Shown: positions 8,739 to 17,598, counted from the first letter of the stretch. The stretch is 64,000 nt of DNA from an uncultured Chloroflexota bacterium (GCA_937901745.1 CALGSZ010000057.1:132416-196415), one strand, 5' to 3'. Notes: generated from the letters alone by a model not told the origin. Made by a program: numbers and translations.

Positions 8739-9188
8739 TCTCTTGGGGCGGAAACACTGGGAAGGAGAAAGCCAAGTCGCCTGGCAAGGGTTCAGTGGGG
8801 AGCGCCCGGCGTGCCCTATTCCTTCCTTTTCGGACAGATCGCTTTGGATCGCAAAGAGATTCTATCATGGCGACTTGCCAATGTGATGAGAACGAATAGG
8901 CGAAAATTCTATTGTCGTGGGTATTTCTGCCATTTCGCCGCAAGATGGCGAAGTCGTCACTCGCTGGACATCATGATTGCGTGGGGTAAGCCAACGCCAA
9001 TGCCCCGTCTGAAAGCGGATGTGAGCCCACCTGCAATTGAGCGCCGCTAGACTCGCGGCACGGCCAAACACCAGTGCCGTGGTGTGGCATCGTGGGTCCG
9101 ATCATTTGGCCGTGGACCGTACGCGGTCGTATAGTTGCGTCGGAAAACCGCCACACTGGCCTCGTCTGGCCGTGGAGAGTCTTCGCAC
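8739..9188. other. 450-base divergent intergenic region
   Basis: Separates the minus-strand yccF-like gene from the plus-strand ABC exporter. It is less GC-rich around 8855-8930 (AAAATTCTATTG) and carries the extended -10 at 8859-8867. I see no tRNA, riboswitch or credible small gene; several short frames here have no RBS. Confidence 0.5.
8859..8867 (-). promoter_or_regulatory. Extended -10 element upstream of the yccF-like gene
   Basis: On the minus strand the sequence reads TGATAGAAT, an extended -10 (TGn + TAGAAT), inside a locally AT-richer stretch. No good -35 is visible at 16-18 bases. Confidence 0.4.
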
Positions 9189-10217
9189 GTGGTCTCTGAG
9201 CTTCCTCAAGCAGCGCCTGACGCATCGCCTTCCGCGCCGCCGGTCATCGAGGTAGCCGGACTCGTCAAGCGCTACGGGAACTTCGTCGCGGTCGACGGCA
9301 TTGATTTGTCCGTCGCCGAGGGCGAGATTTTCGGCATCCTCGGGCCGAACGGCGCCGGCAAGACGACGACGCTGGAAATGATCGAGGGGCTGCGCCAGCC
9401 GGATGCCGGCGAGATCCGCGTGGCCGGCTTCGATGCGATTTCCCAATCGGAGCAGGTGCGCCGAGTCATCGGCGTTCAGCTCCAGACGACGGCGCTGTTC
9501 GACTACCTGACCGCCGCCGAGCTGATCGAGCTCTTCGCCGGGCTCTACAACGTAGACGGCTCGCCCGAGCGCGTCAATGCGCTCCTCGATATGGTCGGCT
9601 TGCGGGAGAAGCGGTCCGCCCGGGTGGACGAGCTATCCGGTGGCCAGCGGCAGCGCCTCTCGATCGCCCTGGCGCTCGTCAATCAACCGCGTGTCGCCTT
9701 CCTCGACGAGCCGACGACCGGGCTGGATCCGGCCGCGCGCCGCGACCTGTGGCAGACGATCCGCGACGTCCGCGCCTCCGGCACTACCGTCGTGCTGACC
9801 ACGCACCACATGGAAGAGGCGGAGGTACTGTGCGACCGCGTCGCGATCATGGATCGGGGGCGCATCATCGCTTGCGACACGCCGCAGGGACTGATCCGTA
9901 GCCTCGGCACGGCAGCCACGATCCAGGCGTCCTTCGTCGGAGGCAGTCTGCCAGCGCATGCCCTGCGCGCCCTGCCAGGAGTCACCGATAGCACGAGCCG
10001 CGATAGCCAGCTCGAATTGCGCACGCGGGATGTCCAGCAGTCGCTCGTCGCGCTTCTGGACCTGGCGTCGCGGGCGGGCGTCACGCTAGCTGATCTGCGG
10101 AGCGCGCAGCCGTCACTCGAGGATGTCTTCCTTGCGCTGACCGGGCGGCAGTACGAAAACGAAGAGACGGCCGAAGCTGAACAGCCCGCTCCGGCCAAGC
10201 GGCTCCGGCGCCGGTGA
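9189..10217 (+). CDS. ABC-2 exporter ATPase (DrrA type)
   Basis: ATPase of a two-gene exporter. With GTG 9189 the product is 342 residues; a TTG at 9135 extends the frame but adds protein-like sequence only from about residue 18 on. It has Walker A GPNGAGKTT, Q-loop VQLQTT, signature ELSGGQRQRLS, Walker B VAFLDEPTTGLDP and the H-loop TTHHMEEAE. It also has the long C-terminal region of drug/antibiotic exporter ATPases. The permease follows 31 bases downstream. Substrate is unknown; DrrAB-like systems export lipids or antibiotics. Confidence 0.9.
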   Translation: MVSELPQAAPDASPSAPPVIEVAGLVKRYGNFVAVDGIDLSVAEGEIFGILGPNGAGKTTTLEMIEGLRQPDAGEIRVAGFDAISQSEQVRRVIGVQLQTTALFDYLTAAELIELFAGLYNVDGSPERVNALLDMVGLREKRSARVDELSGGQRQRLSIALALVNQPRVAFLDEPTTGLDPAARRDLWQTIRDVRASGTTVVLTTHHMEEAEVLCDRVAIMDRGRIIACDTPQGLIRSLGTAATIQASFVGGSLPAHALRALPGVTDSTSRDSQLELRTRDVQQSLVALLDLASRAGVTLADLRSAQPSLEDVFLALTGRQYENEETAEAEQPAPAKRLRRR

Positions 10218-10248
10218 TCGCAACTTTCAAGCAGCGGAGAGGTTGGTA

Positions 10249-11316
10249 ATGCGGCCCCTGCTCGTGATGATCAAGGCCAACCTGAAGATGGCCGTGCGTA
10301 ACCGGGCGGCGCTCTTCTGGAATCTCGTCTTTCCCGCGCTCTTCATCATCATCTTTGGCGTCGTATTTGGCGGCAACGAGGGCATCAATATCACCGTCGG
10401 CATCACCGGCGAATCGCCCGCGCTGCGCGATGCCACGGTGCAGGCGATGGAGCAGACCGATGCCATCACGGTGAAGACCGGGCCGGTCGAGTCGGAGCTC
10501 CAGGCGCTGCGCGACGGCGATCGTGACGTCGTCATCGTCTTCGGCAGTCAGCCGGAGCAGGGCCAGCCGCCAGTCGAGCTTTACTACGACGAGACGGATG
10601 GGCCGAACGCGCAAGTGGCGGTCGGTGTCGTACGTCAAATCCTCCTCACTGTCGCGCAAGAGGAGGACCCGCTGCAGATCGCCCAGACGCCGGTAGCCGG
10701 CGAGGACATCTCGTTCATTGACTTCTTCGTGCCCGGCGTGCTCGCGATGGCACTGATGAACTCGGGCGTCATCGGGTTGTCCACGGCCTTCGTCGCGTAC
10801 CGCGAGCGGGGGATTTTGCGGCGCATCAAGGTGACGCCGTTCCCGCTGACGAGCTTCATCACCGCGCGGGTGGTGTCGCAGGTGATCGTCGCCGTCGCCC
10901 AAGCGTTGATCTTGGTCGGCCTGGCGAAAGTGCTTTTTGGGCTCAAGATTCGCGGCAACCTGCTGCTCATTCTGATCGCTATCCTGATCGGCGCGTTGGC
11001 GTTCTTGGCGATCGGCTTCGCTATCGCCGCGGTCTCGCGCAACGTCGAAGTCGCGGCGAGCTACTCGAACTTGATCACCTTCCCGATGCTCTTCCTCTCT
11101 GGCGTCTTCTTCAGCTTAGACAGCGCGCCGGCGTGGCTACGCCCGATCTCCAAGGTGTTGCCGCTGAGCTATCTCGTCGATGCGCTGCGAGAGCCGATGA
11201 CTCGCGGCCAGGGCCTGGACGCGATCTGGCTCGACCTGCTGATCCTCTTAGCGACGCTCGTGGTCTGTCTCGCGGTCGCCGTTCGCTTCTTCCGGTGGGA
11301 GGCGCGCAGCAGCTAG
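10249..11316 (+). CDS. ABC-2 exporter permease (DrrB type)
   Basis: Membrane half of the exporter, 355 residues. It has one N-terminal membrane helix (LFWNLVFPALFIIIFGVVFGG), a large extracytoplasmic loop of about 140 residues, then five hydrophobic segments with FVAYRERGILRRIKVTP and a final MLFLSGVFF / PLSYLVDALRE segment characteristic of ABC2_membrane_3 proteins. ATG 10249 has GGAGAGG upstream. It pairs with the ATPase at 9189-10217. The next gene is convergent. Confidence 0.9.
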   Translation: MRPLLVMIKANLKMAVRNRAALFWNLVFPALFIIIFGVVFGGNEGINITVGITGESPALRDATVQAMEQTDAITVKTGPVESELQALRDGDRDVVIVFGSQPEQGQPPVELYYDETDGPNAQVAVGVVRQILLTVAQEEDPLQIAQTPVAGEDISFIDFFVPGVLAMALMNSGVIGLSTAFVAYRERGILRRIKVTPFPLTSFITARVVSQVIVAVAQALILVGLAKVLFGLKIRGNLLLILIAILIGALAFLAIGFAIAAVSRNVEVAASYSNLITFPMLFLSGVFFSLDSAPAWLRPISKVLPLSYLVDALREPMTRGQGLDAIWLDLLILLATLVVCLAVAVRFFRWEARSS

Positions 11317-11361
11317 GCGACCAAGCTAGCTAGCACGCGACGGCTACCGGCGCTTCCCGCG

Positions 11362-12066
11362 TTATTGCGATGCCGGCGAGGCGCCGACAGTGCGTTCCGG
11401 ACTCGGCGACGGCGCTTGCGTCGGCCGTGGCGACGGAGTGGGCGTAGCGGTCGGCGGCTCGGCCGGCTCGGGGCTGGCAGGCGCTGAAGTCGGCGTCGGG
11501 CTCGGTTCCGGCGTCACGGTCGGCGTTGGCGTCACCGTCGGCGTCGGGGTGGAGGTCGCTAGCAGCGCCGGCGGGACCGGCTGGCGCAGGTACCGCACCC
11601 GGATCGGGCGGTCGGCTGCCTCGTTGTAAACCGAGATCACGCCCAGGATGTGATAGAGGTCGCCGCGGTAATCCGCGCCCTCTGGCAGTTCGCGGCACTG
11701 GCCATCCTGCAGGTAGAGGACGACCTTGGTCAGACCAGTGAGGGGCTGATCCTCGTCGAGCGTTACCTCGGCGCGCTCGACGCTTCCGGCCATGATCAGC
11801 TCCTCGGCCTCGTTCACCGGGATGTTGAAGCAGGTCGGGCGCGTGTCGTCGTCGCCGCCCGTCGCCGTCATCCAGACGATGACCAGGAGGATGAGGAGGA
11901 CGGCCGCGCCGGCAAACAGAACCAGGTAGACCATGAGCGGCCGATCGCCAAACGAGGCCGCGAGGCGTCGCCGGACGCGGCTTGCCGAATCTTGCTCCTC
12001 AGCGTCTCCGAACTCTGCCGGCTGATCCCCGCTGTCCTCGAACTGTTCGTCGCTCGTCTCCGACAT
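11362..12066 (-). CDS. Single-pass membrane protein with Thr/Pro-rich tail, unknown function
   Basis: I do not recognise a family. The 234-residue product has an acidic cytoplasmic N terminus (residues 1-25), one membrane helix near 45-66, and an external domain of about 85 residues with two Cys (TRPTCFNIP and DGQCRELPEG) that may form a disulfide. The tail of about 70 residues consists of TPTPT/SPSP-type repeats. This architecture suggests a surface protein with a glycosylated or wall-spanning stalk, exposed outside. Convergent with the ABC exporter. Confidence 0.75.
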   Translation of the reverse strand: MSETSDEQFEDSGDQPAEFGDAEEQDSASRVRRRLAASFGDRPLMVYLVLFAGAAVLLILLVIVWMTATGGDDDTRPTCFNIPVNEAEELIMAGSVERAEVTLDEDQPLTGLTKVVLYLQDGQCRELPEGADYRGDLYHILGVISVYNEAADRPIRVRYLRQPVPPALLATSTPTPTVTPTPTVTPEPSPTPTSAPASPEPAEPPTATPTPSPRPTQAPSPSPERTVGASPASQ

Positions 12067-12305
12067 CCTTGCTCCCGAGGCGATGTGCGCGGAAGACCCC
12101 TAGCGCGCGTTCCGAGTGGCGGTCAGCTACGCTCTCGCTGACGACGTGCACTTGGCTGCGGGATGTGCGCGGTCGAGGAAGCCGCGAGCTGCTCGCTTAT
12201 CAGAGTTTAGAGTCGAGCCACGCTTCCCACAACAGTCAAACAGTCATGGTTCGCGTGGAGATCGCCACACGTTCCGTTGGCATCTGTTCCGAGCAATCGG
12301 GGGGG
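12067..12305. other. Gap between two envelope-protein genes
   Basis: This 239-base gap should contain the promoter of the gene ending at 11362. No RNA structure or small gene stands out. Confidence 0.3.
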
Positions 12306-13154
12306 CTAGGTCGTCGGCGTGCCAGAGATGGGTGTCGCGGATTCGCCGGGCGAAGGCGATGCCGCGGGACTTCCCATGACTGGCGACGCCACCGGCGTAG
12401 CCGCGGCGGGAGTGGCGGCGATGGGCGTTGCCTGATCCTCGTCCGTCTCGACGACGAGACCGAAGACGCCGCGACAATTGATGCTTACCGGCCCGGGGAA
12501 GTCGTATTTCCCACCGATCCCGTCGATGAAGCCGCCCTCAATGAGAGCCGGGATTACCTCGGCGGTCGAACCGAATTGCCGGCGCGGGAACGCTCGATCC
12601 GTCGGCAGGCGTTCACCAGCGTACAAGCGCGCGATCGCGAGATGCTGCGACTCGATGGCGCCGGTCTGATACACGATCTCCACCAAGCGATACTCGCCAG
12701 CCGTCGCGAGCTCACGCGCGGCCACCATGTGGGCGGCGACCGCGATCTCCTTGACCATTGCTAGCGTTTCGAAGAACGAGGTTCGATTGCCGAAGAGCCG
12801 GCCGCGAAGAGTGAAGCGAGTCGTCGTCGCCTTGGCTCCCTCAACGATGAGGTGGTTGTAATGCGCCTCGTCTTCGCACTGGGCCGCGCGCAGGAACCGA
12901 ACGTGGTCGCTGTTGAGATTCATTCGGTCGCCGCGATCGCGGGCCACCCCCATGAGGGTGGTTTGCAACGCCTCGAGCGTCGCCAAAGACGCGAGTGCCT
13001 CCTGCACGGACGCCACTGGCTGGGCGGACAAGTGGAGGTGCCGGGAGGCGATCGCTACCCCGCCTCCGGCGGCGCCGAATCCGATCAGCAGGCTGCGGCG
13101 TGTCAGTCGCGTTTGAATGGCGTTGAAGAGCCGTTCGCCCAGTGCGCTCGTCAT
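12306..13154 (-). CDS. Tat-exported ferritin-like domain protein
   Basis: The 282-residue product has a twin-arginine leader (TRRSLLIGFGAAGGGVA). A four-helix ferritin-like domain follows: an EDEAHYNHL helix near residue 94 and an ESQHLAIARL helix near 168 supply the E-x-x-H type ligands. The last 45 residues are an Ala/Thr/Pro/Ser-rich tail (TPVASP, SPAASPSP). Families with this layout are extracytoplasmic, often called ferritin-like or desiccation-associated; the enzymatic role is unknown. It sits with two other small envelope proteins on the same strand. Confidence 0.83.
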   Translation of the reverse strand: MTSALGERLFNAIQTRLTRRSLLIGFGAAGGGVAIASRHLHLSAQPVASVQEALASLATLEALQTTLMGVARDRGDRMNLNSDHVRFLRAAQCEDEAHYNHLIVEGAKATTTRFTLRGRLFGNRTSFFETLAMVKEIAVAAHMVAARELATAGEYRLVEIVYQTGAIESQHLAIARLYAGERLPTDRAFPRRQFGSTAEVIPALIEGGFIDGIGGKYDFPGPVSINCRGVFGLVVETDEDQATPIAATPAAATPVASPVMGSPAASPSPGESATPISGTPTT

Positions 13155-13199
13155 CGGCGGTTGTTCCTCCCTCGCGGCCCGCGCCTCGTCGTTGCGTAG

Positions 13200-13475
13200 C
13201 TAGATGCGCGGGTCGTCGCTGTCTCGCTGGAAGAGGCGGCGCCACCAGGGGCGGCGGCCGGCTTGGGGGTTGGGCCAGCTGCGTCCCGCGCCGCCACGTA
13301 TCAACCCATATATGCTGCCGCCGATCACGATGATCGCCAAGACCCAGACGAGCCAGGTCGGGCCGGAATACCGGAATCGGTTGCCGGTGACGATTTCCCA
13401 GATCAGCGCGCCGGCGACGACCGCGCAAAGCGCTAGGAAGAGGAGGCCGATCAGATTGTCGCGGTCACCGAACAT
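13200..13475 (-). CDS. Small two-helix membrane protein, unknown function
   Basis: A 91-residue protein with hydrophobic segments near residues 8-28 and 38-60, then a basic, Trp-rich cytoplasmic tail (GRRPWWRRLFQRDSDD). No family recognised. It lies 45 bases upstream of the ferritin-like gene on the same strand and just downstream of the SRAP gene, so it may share a transcript. Confidence 0.65.
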   Translation of the reverse strand: MFGDRDNLIGLLFLALCAVVAGALIWEIVTGNRFRYSGPTWLVWVLAIIVIGGSIYGLIRGGAGRSWPNPQAGRRPWWRRLFQRDSDDPRI

Positions 13476-13494
13476 GCGCGTTCCTATCGGCGGC

Positions 13495-14187
13495 TCAATC
13501 GTCGGCGCCCTCGAGCGGCTCGCCGACCGGCTCGATCAGCGAGGGATTGTCGTTCTGCACGTTGTTGACCGCGAGGCTGACCGGCCAGGCGATCATTCTC
13601 TCCGCGGGATACGGTTGGAGTAGGTGCTGGACGAAATTCCCATCCGTCACTTCGCGACTGAGCCACTCATCCTCGTCCTCTTGCCGCAGGACGGCCGGCA
13701 TCCGGTTGTGGAGCGTGGCCATCAGCGGGTTCGGCTCGGTCGTGATGATCGTGTAGGACGCGATCGGCTGACCCGACTGATCCGTCCCCTCGTCGTAGAG
13801 TCCCGCGAGTGCGAAGAGGGGCTCGTCCTTGACGGTGATGAAATAGGGCTGCTTGCTTCCGTTCCGCTGCCGCCACTCGTAGAAGCCGCTGATTGGCACC
13901 AAGCACCGCCGCCGGCTCACCAGCGAGCGAAACATGGGACGCTCGAGGAGCGTCTCGGCGCGCGCGTTGATCGGCGCGACGGATCGCTGACCGGGCTTGC
14001 TCCAGCGCGGGACGAGGCCCCAGCGCATCAGGCGGGCCTCCCGGTCGCCGTCCTCGTTCTCGATGATGACCGGCAGGAGTTGCGACGGCGCGGCGTTGTA
14101 CACCGGCTGCACGGGTAGGGTGAGCTGCCGGAGCCGAAAGCGCTCCGAAAGGTCCTCGGGCGCGCGAAGCACGTATCGTCCGCACAT
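13495..14187 (-). CDS. SRAP-family abasic-site processing protein (YedK/HMCES)
   Basis: Forms a covalent thiazolidine crosslink with abasic sites in single-stranded DNA, shielding them from cleavage. The start at 14187 places the catalytic Cys at position 2 (MCGRY), as the mechanism requires; GGAGAGGAG lies upstream. Other family motifs are present: NARAET, CLVPISGFYEW with the active-site Glu, and LHNRMP with the active-site His. At 230 residues the length is normal for the family. A frame extension to 14283 must be wrong because it would bury the catalytic Cys. Confidence 0.95.
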   Translation of the reverse strand: MCGRYVLRAPEDLSERFRLRQLTLPVQPVYNAAPSQLLPVIIENEDGDREARLMRWGLVPRWSKPGQRSVAPINARAETLLERPMFRSLVSRRRCLVPISGFYEWRQRNGSKQPYFITVKDEPLFALAGLYDEGTDQSGQPIASYTIITTEPNPLMATLHNRMPAVLRQEDEDEWLSREVTDGNFVQHLLQPYPAERMIAWPVSLAVNNVQNDNPSLIEPVGEPLEGADD

Positions 14188-14509
14188 GGTGGTCTCCTCT
14201 CCGCAGACCGGCGTGACGGGTCGCCGGGGCGCACGCAGATGGTACCGCGTCTCACGCTCGGGTGAAGGGAAGCGCACCGGCATCCGCCAGCCAAGCTTCG
14301 CCCTTCAAGAAGTCAACGCTGCACGATGGACGGTGTCAAAGTCCATCGGTAGTGATCAGCGGAAATTTTCGGGGTGCGTTATCCGCAAGCAGCGTCACCG
14401 GTATACGAACGTGGCTCACGCCGGACCGCTTGCCAACTGTACGATGTGGATACCATCCCATCGCGGCTTGCCAGGCCGCGAACAACCCCTTCCCTCCTGG
14501 ATGGAAGTT

Positions 14510-14538
14510 GACGCCCGGTGCCAGCCTCACCGGGCGTC
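14510..14538. repeat. Perfect 11-bp inverted repeat
   Basis: GACGCCCGGTG pairs with CACCGGGCGTC over the loop CCAGCCT. It lies far from any stop codon in a divergent region, so it is not a normal terminator. It could be a protein-binding site or part of an RNA. Confidence 0.55.
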
Positions 14539-14633
14539 GGCGCATCTACCAGGCCTGTCCAGGACGATCTTTCACTGAGCGGACGAACTCGGCGTTGTTC
14601 CCGCGAGCGTCGGACCGTGTCACCATGCGCCTG

Positions 14634-14642
14634 TGATAGGAT
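14634..14642 (+). promoter_or_regulatory. Extended -10 element upstream of the persulfide dioxygenase gene
   Basis: TGATAGGAT matches the extended -10 pattern seen elsewhere in the window (TGn + TAGxxT). It lies about 160 bases upstream of the start. No convincing -35. Confidence 0.35.
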
Positions 14643-14800
14643 GGGATGGATTTCTCAACGTATTGGCGGGTGGCGCCCACCAATCGAACCGGTCAGTCTC
14701 GGCAATTGTCGGTCACGTTGATCCGCCGGACCGCTCAACCTTCGCGCGCCGGCGCGCGGCGACGGGAGCGGACGGCGCTCGCGTGGGGAGGCAACGGACC

Positions 14801-15958
14801 ATGTACTTCAAACAGTTCCTCGACGAGCGCTGCGGATGTGCCTCGTATCTCGTCGCCTCGCGGATGACGGGCGAAGCGGCGGTGATCGATCCGGCGATCG
14901 TGATCGAGCCATATGAAGAGCTGCTCGCCGAGCGCAAGTTCCGCCTGCGGTACGTCCTCGACACCCACGTCCACGCCGATCACGTCTCTGGTGGCCGCTT
15001 GCTCGCTGGGAAATACGGGGCCGAGCTTTGTCTGCACGAGTCCGCGCGCGTGTCCTATCCGTTTCGAGGCGTGCGTGACGGAGAAGAGCTACCGCTCGGT
15101 CAACTTCGGCTGCGCATCTTGCACACGCCGGGTCATCGTCCGGAGCTGATCTCGATCCTGATCGTCAATCCCGAGCGCAGCCCGGAACCCTCAATGGTGC
15201 TGACCGGCGACTCCCTGCTGGTCGGCGACGTGGGGCGGCCGGATTTCGGCGGTGGCGATGCCGCCGTGCAGTACGAGAGCGTCGGCCGGCTCCTCCGCTT
15301 GCCGGATTGGGTCGCCGTCTTCCCGGGCCACTTCGAGGGGCCGTGCGGCAAGGGAATGTGCGGCCGGCCGAGCACGACGATCGGATTCGAGCGGCTGTTC
15401 AACCCGTTGGTGCGTCTCGGCCGAGAGGAGTTCATCTCGGAGCTGACGAATGGCGTGCCGGCACGTCCGCTGAACATGACCTCGATCGAGGCGACGAATC
15501 GTGGTCTCGCTAACGCCGAATGGGCGATGTTGACGACGCTCGGGCCGGTTGACGAGATGAGCCTCGGTGACCTGGCTGAGCGTCAGCCCGAGGGGGTGCT
15601 GGTCGACGTGCGGGAGCCCGTGGAGTACGCGGCGGGCCACGTGCCCGGGGCGATCAACATCCCACAGGCGGACCTGGCGAGCCGATTGGATGAGCTGCCG
15701 CGGGACCGTCCGATCTTCGTGATCTGCCAATCCGGCTACCGCTCGCTGCGGGCCAGCCAATTCCTTCGCCAAGCCGGATTCGAGCGGGTGGCAACGATTG
15801 CCGGGGGCACCGCTGAGTGGCTGTCAGCGGGCAAGCCGGTGGAGCGGGGCGCCGCCGAAGCGACTGGGCATCGCGTCGTCGAGTCGGAGTGGGCACATGC
15901 TGGGGTCGGGATCGCTGCCACCACGGCGGCGACGCAGGACCCGAGGAGTCGTCCCTAG
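14801..15958 (+). CDS. Persulfide dioxygenase-rhodanese fusion
   Basis: Oxidises glutathione or related persulfides to sulfite and moves sulfane sulfur. The 385-residue protein has an N-terminal metallo-beta-lactamase domain of the ETHE1/Blh type, with THVHADH (His56, His58, Asp60, His61), a further His in HTPGH, an Asp in TGDSLLVGDVGRPD and a His in FPGHFEG. A rhodanese domain (about 255-350) follows with active Cys309 in VICQSGYRS. ATG 14801 has GGGGAGG 9 bases upstream; the frame runs farther back without an RBS. Its stop shares the CTAG at 15955-15958 with the convergent gene. Confidence 0.93.
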   Translation: MYFKQFLDERCGCASYLVASRMTGEAAVIDPAIVIEPYEELLAERKFRLRYVLDTHVHADHVSGGRLLAGKYGAELCLHESARVSYPFRGVRDGEELPLGQLRLRILHTPGHRPELISILIVNPERSPEPSMVLTGDSLLVGDVGRPDFGGGDAAVQYESVGRLLRLPDWVAVFPGHFEGPCGKGMCGRPSTTIGFERLFNPLVRLGREEFISELTNGVPARPLNMTSIEATNRGLANAEWAMLTTLGPVDEMSLGDLAERQPEGVLVDVREPVEYAAGHVPGAINIPQADLASRLDELPRDRPIFVICQSGYRSLRASQFLRQAGFERVATIAGGTAEWLSAGKPVERGAAEATGHRVVESEWAHAGVGIAATTAATQDPRSRP

Positions 15959-17007
15959 GTCGGCGGCGAACTGGCGGCGCCCGTGACGGCTTGACGATTG
16001 GAGAGGCCGGGGATGTGCGGCAACACGACCGGCGAGATCCGATGCAGCCACGTCCTGGCCGCGTACCATCCGTAGGCGGTGATCAGCATCCCGACGACGA
16101 CGTCCACGACATAATGTTCGCCCAAATAGACCAGGGAGTACCCCATCAGCGCCGAGTAGATGACGGCGAGGTACCCCCACTTCTTCCCGAAGTAGAACGC
16201 CGGGAAGACGAGCAAGAACGTAAATGCCATGTGGATGGACGGCATCGCCGCCCACGGGTTGGATTCACCGATCACCCGGTAACTGGCTCGGTAGACCCCG
16301 CCGCCAAGCTGCTCGCCGACGAGTGTCATGATGCGGTACGCGTTCGGAGCGGACGGACTCTCCAGTTGCTCCGGCGCGTTCCAAGGCGGTCGTGTCGGGA
16401 TGATGAAGTAGATCGCGAGCCCGACGCCGAGCATGATCGTCATCGCGCCTAGGAAATGCCGGAAAAGTCGCGGATTGCGGTGCCAGATCAGTACGGCGGC
16501 GACGTGCGGGATGATGAAGTACGACCAGTGAATGGCCGTGCAGAAGTAGTCGTACCAGTGCAGGTGATACGGCGGGCTGTATTGGCCGAAGAAGCGATCC
16601 TGGAGGCGGATCGTCGGCAACTGCCCGCCGAAGAGCCACCGCTCGAACTCCGGCACGCGTCGGCTCAGCGTCTGGGCGAGGATCGTCTCATCCGCGAGCG
16701 CCCTCAGCGCGGTGAAGCCGAACCAAACGGTCGCGTATGGAACGAAGGAGAAGAGAAACGATCGCGCCCGTCCCAACGGAACCGCGAGCACGGCGAAGAG
16801 GACGAGCACGCCCCACGCGAAGGCCGGCCGGTCGATGAGGATTGAGGCCGCCACCAGGACGGTGGCTATCGCGAATCGAATGAGAAAGATAGGGGTCACC
16901 CGGACGAACCGGAGATCGATCTCCCGGCGTCGAGTGGATTTCGTCTCCTCACCAGCCGATTGGTCTTCGGCGGTATCCCGGCTATCACGATCGACCGCGG
17001 CCGCCAT
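15955..17007 (-). CDS. PAP2/inositol-phosphorylceramide-synthase-like membrane enzyme
   Basis: A 350-residue membrane protein with about six helices and a charged N-terminal segment. The active-site motifs are those of the PAP2_3 group: SIHMAF (His) and the GEHYVVDVVVG segment (His and Asp). A longer N-terminal part contains WFGFTALRALAD and HWYDYFCTAIHWSYF motifs, as in inositol phosphotransferases rather than simple lipid phosphatases. The likely role is transfer or hydrolysis of a phosphorylated lipid head group outside the membrane; the substrate is unknown. Convergent with the preceding gene and overlapping it by four bases. Confidence 0.87.
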   Translation of the reverse strand: MAAAVDRDSRDTAEDQSAGEETKSTRRREIDLRFVRVTPIFLIRFAIATVLVAASILIDRPAFAWGVLVLFAVLAVPLGRARSFLFSFVPYATVWFGFTALRALADETILAQTLSRRVPEFERWLFGGQLPTIRLQDRFFGQYSPPYHLHWYDYFCTAIHWSYFIIPHVAAVLIWHRNPRLFRHFLGAMTIMLGVGLAIYFIIPTRPPWNAPEQLESPSAPNAYRIMTLVGEQLGGGVYRASYRVIGESNPWAAMPSIHMAFTFLLVFPAFYFGKKWGYLAVIYSALMGYSLVYLGEHYVVDVVVGMLITAYGWYAARTWLHRISPVVLPHIPGLSNRQAVTGAASSPPT

Positions 17008-17032
17008 AACCCTCCTGCCGTGGGGCTTCGCG

Positions 17033-17545
17033 TCAGACGCCGTAGCGCTTGCGCGCTTTGGACGTCACGCTGATGCGTTCCTCGCCGCCTTCCGGATCGG
17101 GCTTCCGGGCGATGAAGCCCCGGCGCTGCTGCTCGGTGATCCAAGCCTCATCGAGGCCATGCTTCGCCGCCAGATCCGCGAACTCAGACGCGGGGCGAGT
17201 CGGTTCAGGCGTCACCGCGTCCCGGTAGAAAGCGCGCCGGGCCTCCTCATCTGGCGAATGCGGGTCGAGGACTAGGCGCTCAACGACCGGGCCACCAGTG
17301 AGATGGGTAAGGATGTCTGGTATGTCCTTGACCGTCACGCCCCGGTAGATGATGTTGTCCGGATAGACGATGACGTTCGGCCCGATGTCGCACAGATCGA
17401 CGGTCCCGCAATTGTTGATGAGGATCTCCGCGTCGAGTTTGCGGCGGACGATTTCGAGCCGGAGACGGCTAAGGACGTCGTTCGCGCCCTTCTGGGAACA
17501 ATGCGACGAAGTGCAGACCAGGACGTGCTTTTTCAGCCAGTACAT
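17033..17545 (-). CDS. Thioredoxin-like [2Fe-2S] ferredoxin
   Basis: The first 90 of 170 residues form a thioredoxin-like ferredoxin: LVCTSSHCSQKGA supplies the first two cysteines and NNCGTVDLCDIGP the other two, the spacing of this fold. A C-terminal stretch of about 75 charged residues (HSPDEEARRAFYRDAV and onward) has no domain I can name. It may pass electrons to an oxidoreductase not in the window, or act as a carrier for the FixX-like protein encoded just upstream on the same strand. Confidence 0.85.
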   Translation of the reverse strand: MYWLKKHVLVCTSSHCSQKGANDVLSRLRLEIVRRKLDAEILINNCGTVDLCDIGPNVIVYPDNIIYRGVTVKDIPDILTHLTGGPVVERLVLDPHSPDEEARRAFYRDAVTPEPTRPASEFADLAAKHGLDEAWITEQQRRGFIARKPDPEGGEERISVTSKARKRYGV

Positions 17546-17598
17546 CGCGCTTCCACACGATCATGCGCGGCGCTTGGAGTGATTGGCGCCTCGCGAGA

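Larger units (their letters stand above)
14188..14800. other. 613-base divergent intergenic region with three perfect hairpins
   Basis: The largest gene-free gap, between the divergent SRAP and persulfide dioxygenase genes. It contains three perfect inverted repeats: GATGGAC/GTCCATC at 14325-14347, CGCGGC/GCCGCG at 14462-14480, and an 11-bp stem with a 7-base loop at 14510-14538. It also carries an extended -10 (TGATAGGAT, 14634-14642). No tRNA and no frame with an RBS. It could encode a small structured RNA or carry regulatory sites. Confidence 0.5.

Noticed and set aside
14336..14545. Minus-strand frame of 69 codons in the 613-base gap
   Set aside because: It translates across hairpins and lacks an RBS; composition is not protein-like.
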